From Tetracentron sinense (taxonomy: Eukaryota > Streptophyta > Magnoliopsida > Trochodendrales > Trochodendraceae), in NCBI GenBank assembly GCA_015143295.1, contig CM026563.1, forward strand, positions 2,914,001 through 2,978,000: a stretch of 64,000 bases of DNA, read 5' to 3'. The notes below the pieces were generated by a model, which worked only from the letters and a program-made list of their open reading frames with translations, did no database searches and was not told the origin of the DNA. How positions within the stretch are numbered: the first letter of the stretch is position 1; each line of letters begins with the position of its first letter. Positions 1 through 11,273 of the stretch are shown piece by piece. The position numbers and the translations under genes were made by a program.

Positions 1-777
1 ACCGTTTGTCTCTTCTTTCTTCTTCTATCTACAAACTTTATTTGTTAGATATACAAATTCTAACATATGATATTATAAAAGATATGAGAATTATATAAAA
101 TAACATATTTTTTTGTTTACCAAACTATCATATTCAAATCAAATAAATTTTATATTATTAAACAATAATAATATTACATATATCAAATTTTTAATAATGA
201 ACATCTGACCGCCTGAGGTGTCGCCTTTAACAACTATGATAAGGACAGTCAGAGTGATACTCATTTTGGTATTAAAATTGACAATGATGGAAGTGAAATC
301 GAGTACTCAGTGATGTTGACAATGTGGGTAGTGAACAAAGTGATGGTGGTACATTGGATCATAATGCTAAAATTATTGAGAATGGTGCTACATTATAATT
401 AGGATGCAAAATTGGAGATAACTACAGATAAAATGACTATATCAGCAGTGAGAGTACCACAATGTTGGCAATGATTATCGAAATGCAAATGTTTTGTCAC
501 TGCACAACAATCGAGACCTACAAACATCATCATCATTATAGAAGTCATATCCCAAATACTTGGGGCGGCAACACGAATCATGTCTCGTCATTCCATTCTA
601 TTAAAAGTCATAACTTAGGCCAAATCTTGAGACATATAACTACTTCTCCCATTGATGCAATGGTTGCAACACTGCATCATTCCCTACTAAAATAACAACT
701 ATTTGACCTCGATTTCTCATCCTGGCAAAGCAGTTTATCCCATAAAAACAATGGAAATAATCAAAACATAATTGACA

Positions 778-810
<33 letters not shown>

Positions 811-872
811 GAGAGAGAGAGAGAGAGAGGGGGACTAAAAGCAATAGGTGGGTAGAGTTTGATAGCACGTAC
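1..872. other. Symplekin-like intron 1 / unassigned AT-rich DNA
   Basis: The minus-strand gene whose first exon ends at 873 must continue to the left, so this stretch is most simply its first intron. I looked for a second HEAT-repeat exon on the minus strand and saw none before the window edge. The DNA is AT-rich and the short open frames in it have no recognisable domain. A dinucleotide repeat lies at 777-830. Confidence 0.4.
777..830. repeat. (TA)n(GA)n microsatellite
   Basis: A run of alternating TA is followed by an uninterrupted GA run. It sits just downstream of the first splice donor of the symplekin-like gene, so it would be intronic on that transcript. Confidence 0.9.
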
Positions 873-1087
873 TCGGCAAGAAACTTGCGAACCGGACTGA
901 ATTGATCGGTCTGCAATTCTACAAGACGAGGAACGAACTCCGGCAGGAGAGAGTGATCTCTATGCAACAAAACCTCCTTTAATTGACGCAAGTGTTCAAT
1001 CTTCGAAGGAATGTCCATGGAAAACTCTGCCGAGTTCAGGAGACTCTCGGACTTCTCCCTCGAACTCGTGGTCATCATTCTCACCAT
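873..1087 (-). CDS. Symplekin/Pta1-like protein, first coding exon (partial)
   Basis: The exon encodes 71 codons plus two bases. It begins MVRMMTTSSREKSESLL and contains the segments PSKIEHLRQLKEVLL and SPVRKFLAE, which I recognise as the N-terminus of plant symplekin/Pta1-like HEAT-repeat proteins. That family scaffolds the cleavage and polyadenylation machinery in the nucleus. The exon ends at a consensus donor (GA|GTACGT, with GT at 871-872) in phase 2, as expected if a Glu codon spans the junction. No downstream exon is visible in the remaining 870 bases, so the gene runs out of the window to the left. The ATG at 1085-1087 is the first in frame and matches the family start. An isolated exon remnant cannot be excluded, but the intact donor and frame favour a live gene. 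Confidence 0.72.
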
Positions 1088-1802
1088 TTCAGAAACCCTA
1101 ATAATACTGATTTAAAGTGAAATCAGACAATTGCTTCCATTAGATCGACAGACAAAGAGAGAGAAGCGGAAGCTTTGGGGAATTTGTGTCTGATTACGAG
1201 CAAGTATTGTGGAGTGAATAGAGAGGGAAAATGGTGGGAGATTTGAGTCGCGATGTTGTGAAGGCTGCTCGCTGGTTCGCTAGAAACCTAAAACTCTGGA
1301 GCTGAGCTGGGGGGCTCGGACGACCCAAAATCTGTTTCCAACCCGATCAACGGGCAGACTTGGTGTGTACCAGTGTATGTACTCCGATTTTGGGTTGGGT
1401 TAAGGGCCTTCATTTTTTGTTCTTTTAAGGGTAAGTCCAATCAAAACACACACAGTTGAGGCCCCTTGTCACGTGTGCATGTTTTGTCCCACACTAGTCA
1501 TGCATTGGGGGTTACTGGGTCATTGGTGTGGGAGTAGGTAATATCTGAATTGGTTAGTCACTTTAGTTGGTAAACACTCCGTGTGACACTCTCACCAACC
1601 CCTAACCAAAGACAACGGATATTCTCTAGCAGATGCCCGAGTATATAATTGGGCATTGTTATGCGTGCAAAGGTGTTTTACTAAGGAGGTGATAATATGC
1701 AAGCGCACGTTCCGTTTGGATGGTATGTGCACACCTTCCCAACTCATCACGTGTGCTCTTTGATACCGATTAACTATGCTTAAGATTTACTCACCTTTAA
1801 CC
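1088..1802. other. Symplekin-like 5' leader/promoter and unassigned spacer
   Basis: The first ~250 bases right of the symplekin ATG are the likely 5' leader and promoter of that minus-strand gene. I see no clear TATA box. The rest (1380-1800) has no open frame with recognisable content. The segment near 1770-1800 resembles the 'TTAAGATTCACTCACC' motif found in several dispersed repeats of this window. Confidence 0.4.
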
Positions 1803-1939
1803 TTATGTTTGGTTACCGAGAAAGTCAGTGAAAACATGGAAAATGAAATAAATTTGAGAAAACACAATTAAGAATTGTATTAAAAATCTTTTTTTTCCCC
1901 ACGTTTTTAACTATTTTCTCAGCAACCAAACATAGCATG
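1803..1939. mobile_element. Short palindromic MITE, family A copy 1
   Basis: The two ends are imperfect inverted repeats of about 35 bases that begin TATGTTTGGTT and continue GAGAAA...GTGAAAACATGG. The centre is AT-rich. A second copy with the same ends and centre lies at about 9131-9273. The short size, terminal inverted repeats and lack of coding capacity define it as a MITE. The superfamily is unassigned because the target duplication is unclear. Confidence 0.7.
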
Positions 1940-2636
1940 GTTAAATAGTTTAACCTTGGTTTTTTTTTTTATCGATTCCTAAGGGAGAAGTCTGGGTTCG
2001 TTTGGTAGATCTTCTCTGATTTTACCTATTTTTGATAGATCTAGTCAAATTAGAACTGTGGCAAAAAAATCTGTAAGAAATAGATTTGTAAACAGTAAAA
2101 TTGTTTGACAACGCACTTTCTATTTTGTAAATTTGTGTTTGGTGACATCATCTTATTATTAGGGCAATTTATGCCACTTTTTTAAAAATACATTTCCGTT
2201 GGCTGGCCAATTCAAACATATACACATGTTGGTTATCCATCATATGCATTTAAACACCACATTATATCACATGTTGAGCAAATGTTGAGCAAGCAATGTA
2301 TTCTTTTTTACATTTGTATAGGATAAAATCTATTCATATTCATTGACCATATTTTAATGTTCCCATCACATCTCAAATACATACATTCATTACAAAAATC
2401 ATCGTTGTCCTAGTCCGGTTACATTCATTGGAAAATTATTCATATTACTCTTATAAAACAAGATCTACCAACACAACCATAACATCCATAACATAAAGAT
2501 TACAATTAAAAGAAGCATTCCCACAAGAGCAACGCAACCATCTACTCCACACACTATCCTTGCACGCCCTAGAGTAATCAATTTTCTCGTTTAACTTTCG
2601 CGATGTATCTCACCTTTGTTTTTTCCTTCGTTCAAT
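1940..2636. other. AT-rich spacer, no gene seen
   Basis: There is no supported open frame. The sequence is AT-rich with a poly-T run near 1962-1971. It is the left flank of the LINE insertion; the LINE target duplication starts at 2637. Confidence 0.6.
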
Positions 2637-2651
2637 AAAGAATATGATTGA
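2637..2651. repeat. LINE target-site duplication, left copy
   Basis: Fifteen bases that recur at 8481-8495 with a single T/C difference. They immediately flank the LINE on the 5' side and follow its A-rich tail on the 3' side. Confidence 0.8.
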
Positions 2652-2890
2652 TCTTCTCCCTGGAGAACGTTCCTTGCCCTATCCCCACAGGTGAATAGTG
2701 GTTGTAAACCCTCTTTTGATATCATCCACCTTTCCATTTCCTCTGTGAGTCCCTCGCCCAATCTCCATATTTCTCAATGAAATCCCCATACGAGAAACCT
2801 ACCAGTAGCCAGGAGTTGGCAAATCTAACATAAGTAGGGTTCTGAAGACTATCTCTGGAACAACTCAACGAACCAGCTCCCATTGAGCCG

Positions 2891-3498
2891 GTGATGTTTC
2901 AAACAGGAATCAGTGACTATAAGCACAGTATCATAGCGCAATTTCTCTCCGATCGACCTATAAACTATGCAGCTGCAAAAAGAACCACGATTCGAGCTTG
3001 GAATGCGAAATCTTCGGTGAATGTAGTTGATCTGGATAATGGTTTTCACTATTCAAGTTCAAGTCAGATGAGGAACTCAACCGAATGTTTTCTTACTAAC
3101 CATGGTCTTTTAATGGCCACCCCATTCTCATGATTAAATGGCGGCCGAATATAGTGGTGGCGAATCTGAAGCTCACGGAACTCCCTATATGGGTTAAAAT
3201 TCATGCAATTTCCCCAGAATATATGATTGAGGATGTAGCAAGGGTGGTAGCATCAAGGTTGGGAGCTTATGATAAAGTGGAACCAACGTCCCTTAATTAT
3301 GAAAGAGGGAAGTTTCTACGTGTTCGTGTACGTATGAATATCAATGTTCCTTTGTGCCCTCACGTGGTTCTGAATCTAGCTCCGGCACTCACGGAGCCTT
3401 TTCCACTTACATACGAAAGGCTTCCAACTATCTGTTTTCTTTGTGGATGCATCGGACACGATGAAAGACACTGTGAGGTAAGAACCCAAGCAGACTAG
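2891..3498 (+). pseudogene. LINE ORF1 (DUF4283 + CCHC zinc knuckle), broken
   Basis: Remnant of the nucleic-acid-binding ORF1 protein of the LINE. The segment from about 3130 on contains the DUF4283-like stretch LTELPIWVKIHAISPEYM and ends with a retroviral-type knuckle, CFLCGCIGHDERHC. Known ORF1 proteins bind the LINE RNA in a ribonucleoprotein. The upstream part (2891-3133) lies in a different frame and ends at a stop, so the protein is split by a frameshift and a stop. A proline-rich tail would continue to about 4330, also fragmented. Confidence 0.8.
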
Positions 3499-4341
3499 GC
3501 AGATGAGGGGGACTAAATCTGGTTATTCGGCCCTTGGTTGAGGGCAGAGGACTTCCATTATCGTAGTTGGCCTTTCCGTGAAATTTTGTCTCAACCCAAA
3601 GGTCGAGCTGCTTCGGCTATGGCAGAAGCTCGAGGAAACACGATCATGGTGGAAAGAAGTGAAACCGACAAGATGGTACAATCCAGCAGGTTTTCTCTGA
3701 GCGCTCAGAAGGATTCTGTTCCTTCCATGATTCCAGTGAGCCAAGTGGCGGCTCATATCATTCATGATGCGGCAGCTGTCAAAGTAAATCAGGAAGCGGT
3801 TAGCGTCGAATATTCACGAAAATCTCATTCGGCCACAACCTGAAGGGAAACGGAGTCCACCTCCACCTGCAAAATGTCTCGAATCAAGTACGGACGTCCC
3901 CTCCAATAATCCGAAATTATCATTTTCCTTTGATATGCCACATGGCACATTAGATGGAGTAGAGCGGAAAACGAATCCGATAGCTGAGACGGAAGGACCA
4001 AATTGGGAAGCAATGGACACCTCTTATGGGCCGGTAAAGCCTAATTACTAGCCCCAGGAAGATAATGACTCTTTATTGATCCAGCCCAACCAATCATCCA
4101 ATGGGGGTCAATTTAGTCAGGGCCTCCCTTTATTACCACCGAAGCCCAAAGGCCTACCATCATTTGCCCCAGTCAGCCAAGCATCTATTGAGCAAAGCCC
4201 AAAGCTCAAGGAAAACAACTCACCACCAACTATGCCCATCGTTCAGCAACTTGATATACCCAAACCAACCGACTTCCATCAAAGTGGTTCTTTCTCAACC
4301 AAGTCTGGGGTGCCTGCCAAGGAGTAGCCACCCCAAGTATT

Positions 4342-5121
4342 ATGAAAACATTAGTTTGGAACTGTCAGGGGGTGGGGAGGCCCCTGACGGTTCATATGTT
4401 GAAGGATATGGTCCTTCGGTGGAACCCCTCCTTGGTCTTTCTTATGGAAACAAAAAATAAAAGCCCAAAGCTTGAGCAACTCGTCAAGTTGCTTAAGATG
4501 GATTGCCTATTCACAATTGAACTTATAGGTCTCTCAGGAGGGCTGGCCCTTCTCTAGACAAAAGATGTAAACGTCCAGATAATCAGTAGTAATTCTAATA
4601 TGATAGAAGCAGAAATTACAGACTTGAATTCTCACTCAGTGTTCACATCTTCTTTTATCTATGGTCCAAATGAGGATCGTGCTAGGCATCGTCTGTGGGA
4701 GTACCTTGCTAGCAGAGGGAACCAAATGCACCATCGTTGGGTCTGTCTCGGGGACTTCAATGATTTGTTTAGCCCAAATGAAAAATCTGGGGGCTCCTCG
4801 CTTACAGTAAACAAACTTCGGCATTTCAGAGAGATGGTGTCCACAGCTAAACTCTCGGATTTGGGCTTTAATGGAAGAGTCTTCACTTGGTCCAACAAGA
4901 AACAACAACAACATCATATCCAAGCGAGGCTCAATAGGGTGATGGCCAACTCTCAACGGGTCCATATGTTTCAAAATGACGTTGTTCGCACTCTACCGAC
5001 TATCGGTTCCGATCACTGTCCACTTCTCTTGGGGCCTGATTTACTTCCCCGACATCATAAGAAAATTTTCAGGTATGAGACCATGTGGGACCAGCATGAA
5101 GACTGCTCACGGGTGATCTAG
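4342..5121 (+). pseudogene. LINE ORF2 endonuclease domain, interrupted
   Basis: The frame opens with LVWNCQGVGRPLT, the usual start of plant LINE AP-endonucleases. It continues with a METK motif, then a stop near 4555. The same frame resumes with FIYGPNEDRARHRLW, WVCLGDFNDL, RVFTWSNK and the C-terminal GSDHCPLLL catalytic motif. The enzyme family nicks target DNA to prime reverse transcription. The stop makes this copy non-functional. Confidence 0.85.
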
Positions 5122-5639
5122 ACTGCATGGAAGGGAGAGTGCAGGGGTTCTCCAATGTTCAAGGCTTGTCAGCGGATCCGTTTTTGTAAGCAAGAGTTAA
5201 GCAAGTGGAATTGGCAATCCTTTGGGCACCTGAGAGTGCAAATTCAACACCTGAAAGCGAAGTTACAAGACATGAATGAGGGAAGGCAAACAAATCAAAC
5301 TTATTTTATGAAAAAAAACTAATGGTGGAGTTGGAGAAAGTTTTGACTCAAGATGATATGCGTTGGAGGCAAAAATCAAAAGAAATATTGCTAACTTCAA
5401 GAGACAATAATACTAAATTTTTCCATAATTCAGCGGTTCATAGGAGGCAAAAGAGTCATATCTTAGCTATAAAGACTAAGGAAAGCCAGTGGTTGAACTA
5501 TGAGAATAGTATTGAAGGTCATATTATTAAGCATTTCCAAATGCTCTTCTCTTGCTCTCAGCCAACCATTAACAATGGTTCTTTTGGCCAATTTCAACAA
5601 AGAGTGTCCTCGCAAAAGAACGATTAGTTAAGCGGCGGA

Positions 5640-6590
5640 ATTTCTATGGAAGAAATTAAAGAGGTAGTGTTCCAAATAGGAGCCTTGAAAGCTCCTGGCC
5701 CTGATGGGATGCCGGCGTGGTTCTACCAGAAGCACTGGAATACAGTTGGGGAAGATATTTGTCAGGCGATCTGAAGGTTTATCCGCACTGGATCTATCTT
5801 CCGTGAGATGAACTATACTCATATCGTGTTAATCCTGAAATGTAGGAATCCGGAGATGATGAATGACTACAGACCTATTAGTCTTTGCAACGTCCTATAC
5901 AAGATTATTACCAAGTTGTTAACCAATCGGTTAAGGATGTGCCTGCCTTTCATTATTGATCCTGCCCAAGCGGCCTTTATCAGTGGGAGGCAATTTACCG
6001 ACAATATTTTAGTGGCTTACGAGATTAACCATCATATCCAGAAGCAAGGAAGGATGATGGATAACAAAATGGTGGTGAAATTGGACATGAATAGAGGCTA
6101 TGACAGAGTAGAATGAGAATTTCTTTTTGAAGCTATGAAGAGAATGGGGTTTAGCTCGAATTGAGTATCTCTTATCAACCAATGTGTAACCACGGTTACT
6201 TACTCGGTCATGATCAATGGCGAAGCAAAATGCCTCATCACGCCTTCGAGGGGTTTACGACAGGGTGACCCCCTGTCCCCTTACCTCTTCCTTATTTTCA
6301 AGGAAGCTCTATCCAGCCTCATCCGTGATGCCCTTCATAATAATCTCCTGAGCGGTATAACCCTAAAGAGAGCGGCCCCTGTCTTATCTCATCTGCTCTT
6401 CGCATATGATATACTGGTTTTCATGAAGGCCAACCTTATTGAGGCCCACAATTTGGTGGATATTCTTAAGAGTTATGAGAGATCATTGGGGCAGAAAGTT
6501 AATTTTAAGAAATCAGGTCTATCTTTTAGTAACAACACCCCATGGAGATTCAGATGGATTTTGGCTCGTCATCTTCAAATCTGAAACTTA
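5640..6590 (+). pseudogene. LINE ORF2 reverse transcriptase domain, inactivated
   Basis: Recognisable RT blocks appear in order: APGPDGMPAWFYQKHW (from ~5688), NDYRPISLCNVLYKIITKLL, ISGRQFTDNILVAYEI, KLDMNRGYDRVE, RQGDPLSPYLFLI and LLFAYDILVF. The last is the FADD catalytic box with the first of its two aspartates replaced by tyrosine. Stops occur inside the domain (for example near 5774 and 6114). The family copies LINE RNA at the nicked target. The decay is moderate, since most motifs remain readable. Confidence 0.88.
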
Positions 6591-7924
6591 TCTCCTCTAG
6601 AGCAGTATTTGGGTCTCCCAGTTGAGTTCGGAAAATCTAAAGTCCGTGATTTTGACCACTTGAAGCAAAGGATTTTGGGGTGTCTTAATGGTTGGAAGGG
6701 TGCCCTCTTGACCCAGGCCGGGCGAGGAGTGATGATTTGACGATTGCTCAGGCAATTCCTACCTTTGCGATGGGATGCTTTGAAATTCCTAATAAGTGGA
6801 TGAATGATGTGAATAGCGAGAATGCTAAATTTTGGTGGGGAGCAAATCAATCAAAGAAGATTCATTGGGTTGGATGGAGCAAGCTGTGTAGAACGAAAGA
6901 GGATGGTGGATTGGGATTCAGAGACCTCAAGGCTTTCAATCTGGGTTTGCTTGCAAAGTAGGGCTGGAGGCTAATTAATAATCCATCGTCTTTATGGGGG
7001 TCCCTAATGAAAGCTTTATATTACTCTCGATGTTCCTTTCTTCAAGTTCGCATGGGTTCGCGGCCATCTTGGGGATGGAGGAGTATCTTGGTCGGGAGGC
7101 AGATCTTAGAGCATGGGATTCGGTGGCAGATATGCAATGATAGGAGTGTAAATGTCGGAACAGATCCTTGGGTGCCTAGCTTGCCAAATTTCAAACCTGT
7201 GCCACTTGTCGGGGTGTCTCATCAGCATATGGGGGTGCATCAGCTAATCAATAGGGAGGACAACAGCTAGAACAGGGAGCTATTAGGGTCACTTTTCCCC
7301 AATCAGGTTATCCAGGAGATAAGCAAGATTCCTATCTCAATTATGAATTCTCCTGACCGCTTAGTGTGGCACTATACAAAATCAGGTTTGTTTAAGGAAA
7401 GTTTGGCATACCACTTAGCAAAGACTCGGATGGAAGCCCAACGCCCAGGCTCAAGCAGAATGAATCAGGGGGTGAATCCTAGAGTGTGGAAGTCCATATG
7501 GAAGATCGCTGAGCATCCTAAAATTCAAATGTTTGTATGGCGCCTGTGTCACAATGCCCTGGCAGTGGGAGAGAACTTGAGGCGTCGGCATATGGACGTG
7601 GATGATGTGTGCCTGTTCTGAAAGTTGGATAAGGAATCCATATCCCATTGCTTCTTATCGTACCCTTTCACTCGATGTATTTGGTTTGACACTCGTCCGT
7701 CCATGCGAATGCCCACTAATGAGGACATCTCGTTTCACCAGTGGTGGTGTAGATGGATGGAGCATCCCGAAGTTAAGAGCCACCACAACCCCCTGACCAT
7801 TTGTTTAGCTATAACCCTCTAGTGCTTATGGAAGCATAGAAACGACGTGCTCTTTAATGGGGTTTCGCATGATCCCATCGCTACCATTCGCAAGGTGGAG
7901 GAGCTTTCTGAATAAGCTATCATG

Positions 7925-8360
7925 GGGACAAGGCGGAGGACCTCAGAGGTGTTAAGCAATAATCGATGGGATCCACTCCCGAAGGGTTGGGTGAAGATCA
8001 ATGTCGATGGAGCAACGACTCCTAATTTGGCAGTTGCAAGAGCTGGAATTGTAGCTCGAGATCATCACGGGTGTTTCATTCTTAAGAGATGCAAGCCCCT
8101 AGTGGGGATGTCAGCAATCGGATGAGATTTAGTGCAGTTGTGGAGTATGAATGGGACAATGTGATCCTAGAATCTGATGCTAAGGAGGTCACTGATATTC
8201 TGAATGATATATCTAACACTTTGGTGGGGGGGGGGTGATATATGCACTATTGTGGCTAATGTCCATGCTCTATGGAATCAGTGCAAGTGCGCAGAAGTTC
8301 TTTGGGTGCACAGGAAAGAGAATCAGACAGCCCATGAAGTTGCCCATTTGCGTTGAATAT
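7925..8360 (+). pseudogene. LINE ORF2 C-terminal RNase H domain, decayed
   Basis: The segment WVKINVDGATTPNLAVARAG followed by IVARDHHGCF is the start of a plant LINE-type RNase H fold. ILESDAKEVTDILND further on supplies the central acidic motif. The 3' part contains a stop at about 8123, a frameshift and an expanded G run near 8225. The preceding 6690-7820 holds the post-RT thumb and the zinc-binding segment (KSIWKIAEHPKIQMFVWRL), also broken by stops. Confidence 0.75.
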
Positions 8361-8480
8361 GAGTCTTTTGAGCCTTTTGCAAAATCCTTCCCTTAGTAGT
8401 TCTGTTTGTAATTCTTGGGCTAATATAGCCCCAGACTAAAGTTTCTGAATGAAGTTCCGTTTTCCAACCAAAAAAGAAAG

Positions 8481-8495
8481 AAAGAATATGACTGA
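8481..8495. repeat. LINE target-site duplication, right copy
   Basis: Right partner of the duplication at 2637-2651, directly after the A-rich 3' tail of the LINE. Confidence 0.8.
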
Positions 8496-8871
8496 AATAA
8501 AGCAACATGTGAATGGGTAAAATAGTAAATAAAATTCAAAAAAATTAGGTTCCGTTATCTACCCGCAAAAGACCAAAAGATCTTTCCCCAAAATCCTCAT
8601 TAAATCGAATTTTTATTTTAGACATCTCATTTTTTTTTGTCCCTTTAATTTCTCTAAAATAAGTAGACGGGCTACCAAATACTACTAACAGTCTAAAATA
8701 TGAAAACGTCTACCTACAATAGACATATTTTGATAAATAGAGACGATTTTAGATATTTGAAACGGGTCTTAAGTAGATTGGTCTAAGTTCTCGTTGGGTG
8801 GTTGGGTTTTCTCATCCCCTAAACCTAACAACTAGCTTAGGTAAATGATGAACTGTAACCATTAAAAAAAG

Positions 8872-9387
8872 GACTTGTAATCTTCTCTAGTTGCAACCAG
8901 TTTTGTCAAAACCGGTTACGCCCCCTGAGGTGGCCATGTGTCACTTTTTACACCTCTTAACTGTGGTTAAGATTCATCCACCCTTAGGGTTCACCTACCT
9001 ATATTTGGTTTTTAGAAATAAAAATTTATAAAAAAAATTAACCTTAGGAGTTAGTGAATTTTAACCACGGTTAATAATATATATTTTTTAATTTTTTTTA
9101 AAACCCAAGGATAGATGGGTGAACCCTAACCCTATGTTTTGGTTGCTGAGAAAATAAGTGAAAACATGGAAAAGAAAAGAAAATCGGGTAAGACACAACT
9201 AAAACTTGTATTAGAAATCCAAAATTTTATTTTATTTTTCATGTTTTCACCTATTTTCTCAACAAACATAGCATAAGGGAAAGTGAATCTCAACCACATT
9301 TAAGAGATGTCAAAAGGGACATGTGGTCACCTTAGGGGTGCAACCAATTTTGGCAAAACCGGTTACAACTTGAGAAAATTACAGGTC
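8872..9387. mobile_element. Mutator-like MITE with long inverted repeats
   Basis: The two ends are inverted repeats of at least 100 bases with mismatches. The left end reads GACTTGTAATCTTCTCTAG and continues through TTGCAACCAG and AACCGGTTAC. The right end, read on the minus strand, is GACCTGTAATTTTCTCAAG followed by TTGTAACCGG. Both sides then carry the TTAACTGTGGTTAAGATTC motif. The flanks are TAAAAAAAG on the left and TAAAAAAG on the right, a plausible target duplication blurred by A-run slippage. There is no coding capacity. Long inverted repeats and a duplication near 9 bases fit Mutator-like elements. Another MITE is nested at 9131-9273. Confidence 0.7.
9131..9273. mobile_element. Short palindromic MITE, family A copy 2 (nested)
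   Basis: Same family as 1803-1939: ends TATGTTTTGGTTGCTGAGAA and, on the other strand, TATGTTTGTTGAGAAAATAG, with the shared internal stretch ACATGGAAAA...ACACAACTAA. It lies inside the Mutator-like element 8872-9387, so it inserted later. Confidence 0.7.
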
Positions 9388-10619
9388 TAAAAAAGTGGTA
9401 TTAGAGTGTGCTATAAAAAAAAAACTTATGAATTTACTCACATCGGTGGGTTTCTATGTGGGTGATCTCTCTCTCTCTCTCTCTCTCTCACTCATAGGGT
9501 TGTGTGGGAGCTGGCCTTGTGCTATGGGCGTGTGTGTGGTGTATAGAGTGTGTTACCAAAAAAAAAATTGTTTAATTGATGTAGGGTTTGTCTGAGTGTT
9601 TTGAAAACTGACCTGGACCAAAAGATTGAGTCGGTAAATTCGAGAATCAGCCGGTAAACAGTCCCTAAAACCACATTATCGGATTGTTTTAAAAACCGGC
9701 CTTAAAACCAGCAACTGGACCACACGATCAGCTTCCAAGTTGACCGTGCGATCTCATTGGTCTGCCCTCCTTTTTATTAACTCTCATTAACTGTGGTTAA
9801 AATTCACTCAATCCTAGGGTTCATCCATTCAACCTTGGTTTTTAGAAGAAAAAATTATTAACCATAATTTAGTTAAACTTAATTATGTAGTTAAAAAAGA
9901 GTTAAAAGGGAAAGGGACACTGCGGTAAGCTAGACTTAATAATAAACCTGCTTGGCGAGGCACCTCGGCTTGGCTTTAGTAGGGCACATGAATCATGATA
10001 TTTATACAGACCTAATGACCAAGTCCAAGTCTGAAAATGAGCTAGAATTTGCTGCCAATAGTCAGCCCATTAACACCGGCATCATCAATGAACCTATATA
10101 AAGGATAATTATTATTAATAACCCCGCATCATTTTAGGAACTCAGGCCAACAAATTGTCTTTACAGGTACAATAACGAGGGAAAAAGTATGTGGGCTGCC
10201 AAAAAGCTTATAAAAATGGCTGATGCACATCATGCAACAAACGCCCCACAATGAGCTATTCAGATTTCAGACCATCTACACCAAAAAATTGTGCAGATCT
10301 GACTATTAATCCATAACATAAAAACCTGTAATTAAAACAGTTTAAATATAAAGCAAAGTTCCTCATTTCAATGCTAACCTATGGCAATTCTATAATTACA
10401 AGGAAACAGAGTCACAATTTTGTAGCATGATTTTTCTCTCATAATTACAAAACTATCAGAAAAGGGGAGGTCCACTTCAACCTGTAGAAGCAGAGCTTTG
10501 ACTCATATTTACAATCTAATAAAAAAAAATAGATAAACTTTGAGATGCCTATTCTATGATCAACAAAACAAAAAAGAGATTAACCAACAAACCAATTTGG
10601 TTCTTTCTTACCGAGTGCG
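9388..10619. other. Spacer with repeat fragments, no gene seen
   Basis: Contains a (CT)n run at about 9470-9489 and another fragment of the TTAACTGTGGTTAAAATTCA repeat near 9786-9860. I see no open frame with recognisable content and no RNA gene. Confidence 0.5.
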
Positions 10620-10822
10620 TTAGGGTGTATCACAAGTTTAGTACCACGTCGGTTGGAAAATAGATTTCGCAGGGGTGTATTAGGGGTCATCAACCCTCCT
10701 TAAAACATGTCCTTTTCGAGTAGTTGCTTGGACTTACCTTATAATACTTTAGCGGCTACCTTAGGTCTGGGTGTGTGTGAGTTACATGATAACATTTTCA
10801 TCAAAAAAAAAAAAAAAAACCT
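10620..10822 (+). mobile_element. Dispersed SINE/LINE-tail-like repeat, plus-strand copy
   Basis: A ~200-base unit ends in a long A tract (10804-10820). It shares blocks such as ATCAACCCTCCTTA, AGTTGCTTGGACTTA and TTTAGCGGCTACCTTAGGT with an inverted copy at about 24060-24215. Two copies with the same A-tailed 3' end in opposite orientations point to a retroposed family (SINE or LINE 3' tail). I could not fix a target duplication or Pol III boxes. Confidence 0.6.
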
Positions 10823-11270
10823 ATTGCTCTTAATGCATAGTGGTGCGGTTGTTTCGGTAAAGTTAATATTTGCTGGCATTTCAAAGAAGTTTCCTCTATC
10901 TCTTTCAGCTATCGAATTTCCACCACAGAAATAGACACTTTTTAACTTTTGCAAAACTTCCCCGAATGAGAAACGGTCTCTCGTTATTACTCTTCATTGC
11001 TTTCGATTTATATCAAATGCGTAATAATGTGAGGAGACCTGGTCATACATGTTGAAACGCAATTTTACGAGTTTGAAGGATCCTTTTGTTATTTCAGAAG
11101 TAGACGAGGAGGTACTTGAAAATTCTAAAGAGCTTAGACACTTATTAAGGTTGCACTTTTTCTCTTTTTGTTTCTTAAAACAAATATTTAGAAATTTTTT
11201 GTATTTGATAAGCATGTTTTATTTATTATTTTAAAATCGAATACCAAAATTTTCGAAAATCAAGATTAAT
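10823..11270. other. Spacer, no gene seen
   Basis: Two overlapping open frames of about 60-75 codons occur here. They have no family signature and composition typical of AT-rich spacer. I see nothing functional. Confidence 0.5.
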
Positions 11271-11273
11271 TAA

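Larger units (their letters stand above)
2652..8480 (+). mobile_element. L1-type LINE retrotransposon, near full length, decayed
   Basis: A 5.8-kb plus-strand element carries, in order, a DUF4283-like ORF1 with a CCHC knuckle, an AP-type endonuclease, a reverse transcriptase, a zinc-binding/post-RT region and an RNase H domain. This is the architecture of plant L1-clade LINEs. It ends in an A-rich tail (8468-8484). It is flanked by a 15-base direct repeat with one mismatch, AAAGAATATGATTGA at 2637-2651 and AAAGAATATGACTGA at 8481-8495, which I read as the target-site duplication. That fixes both ends and implies an essentially complete insertion. ORF2 shifts through all three frames and has several in-frame stops, so the copy is dead. 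The catalytic FADD box is changed to FAYD. Confidence 0.92.

Noticed and set aside
200..460. Possible transposase-like acidic coding text on the plus strand
   Set aside because: Short frames with Asp/Gly/Ser-rich content are broken by stops and show no identifiable motif.
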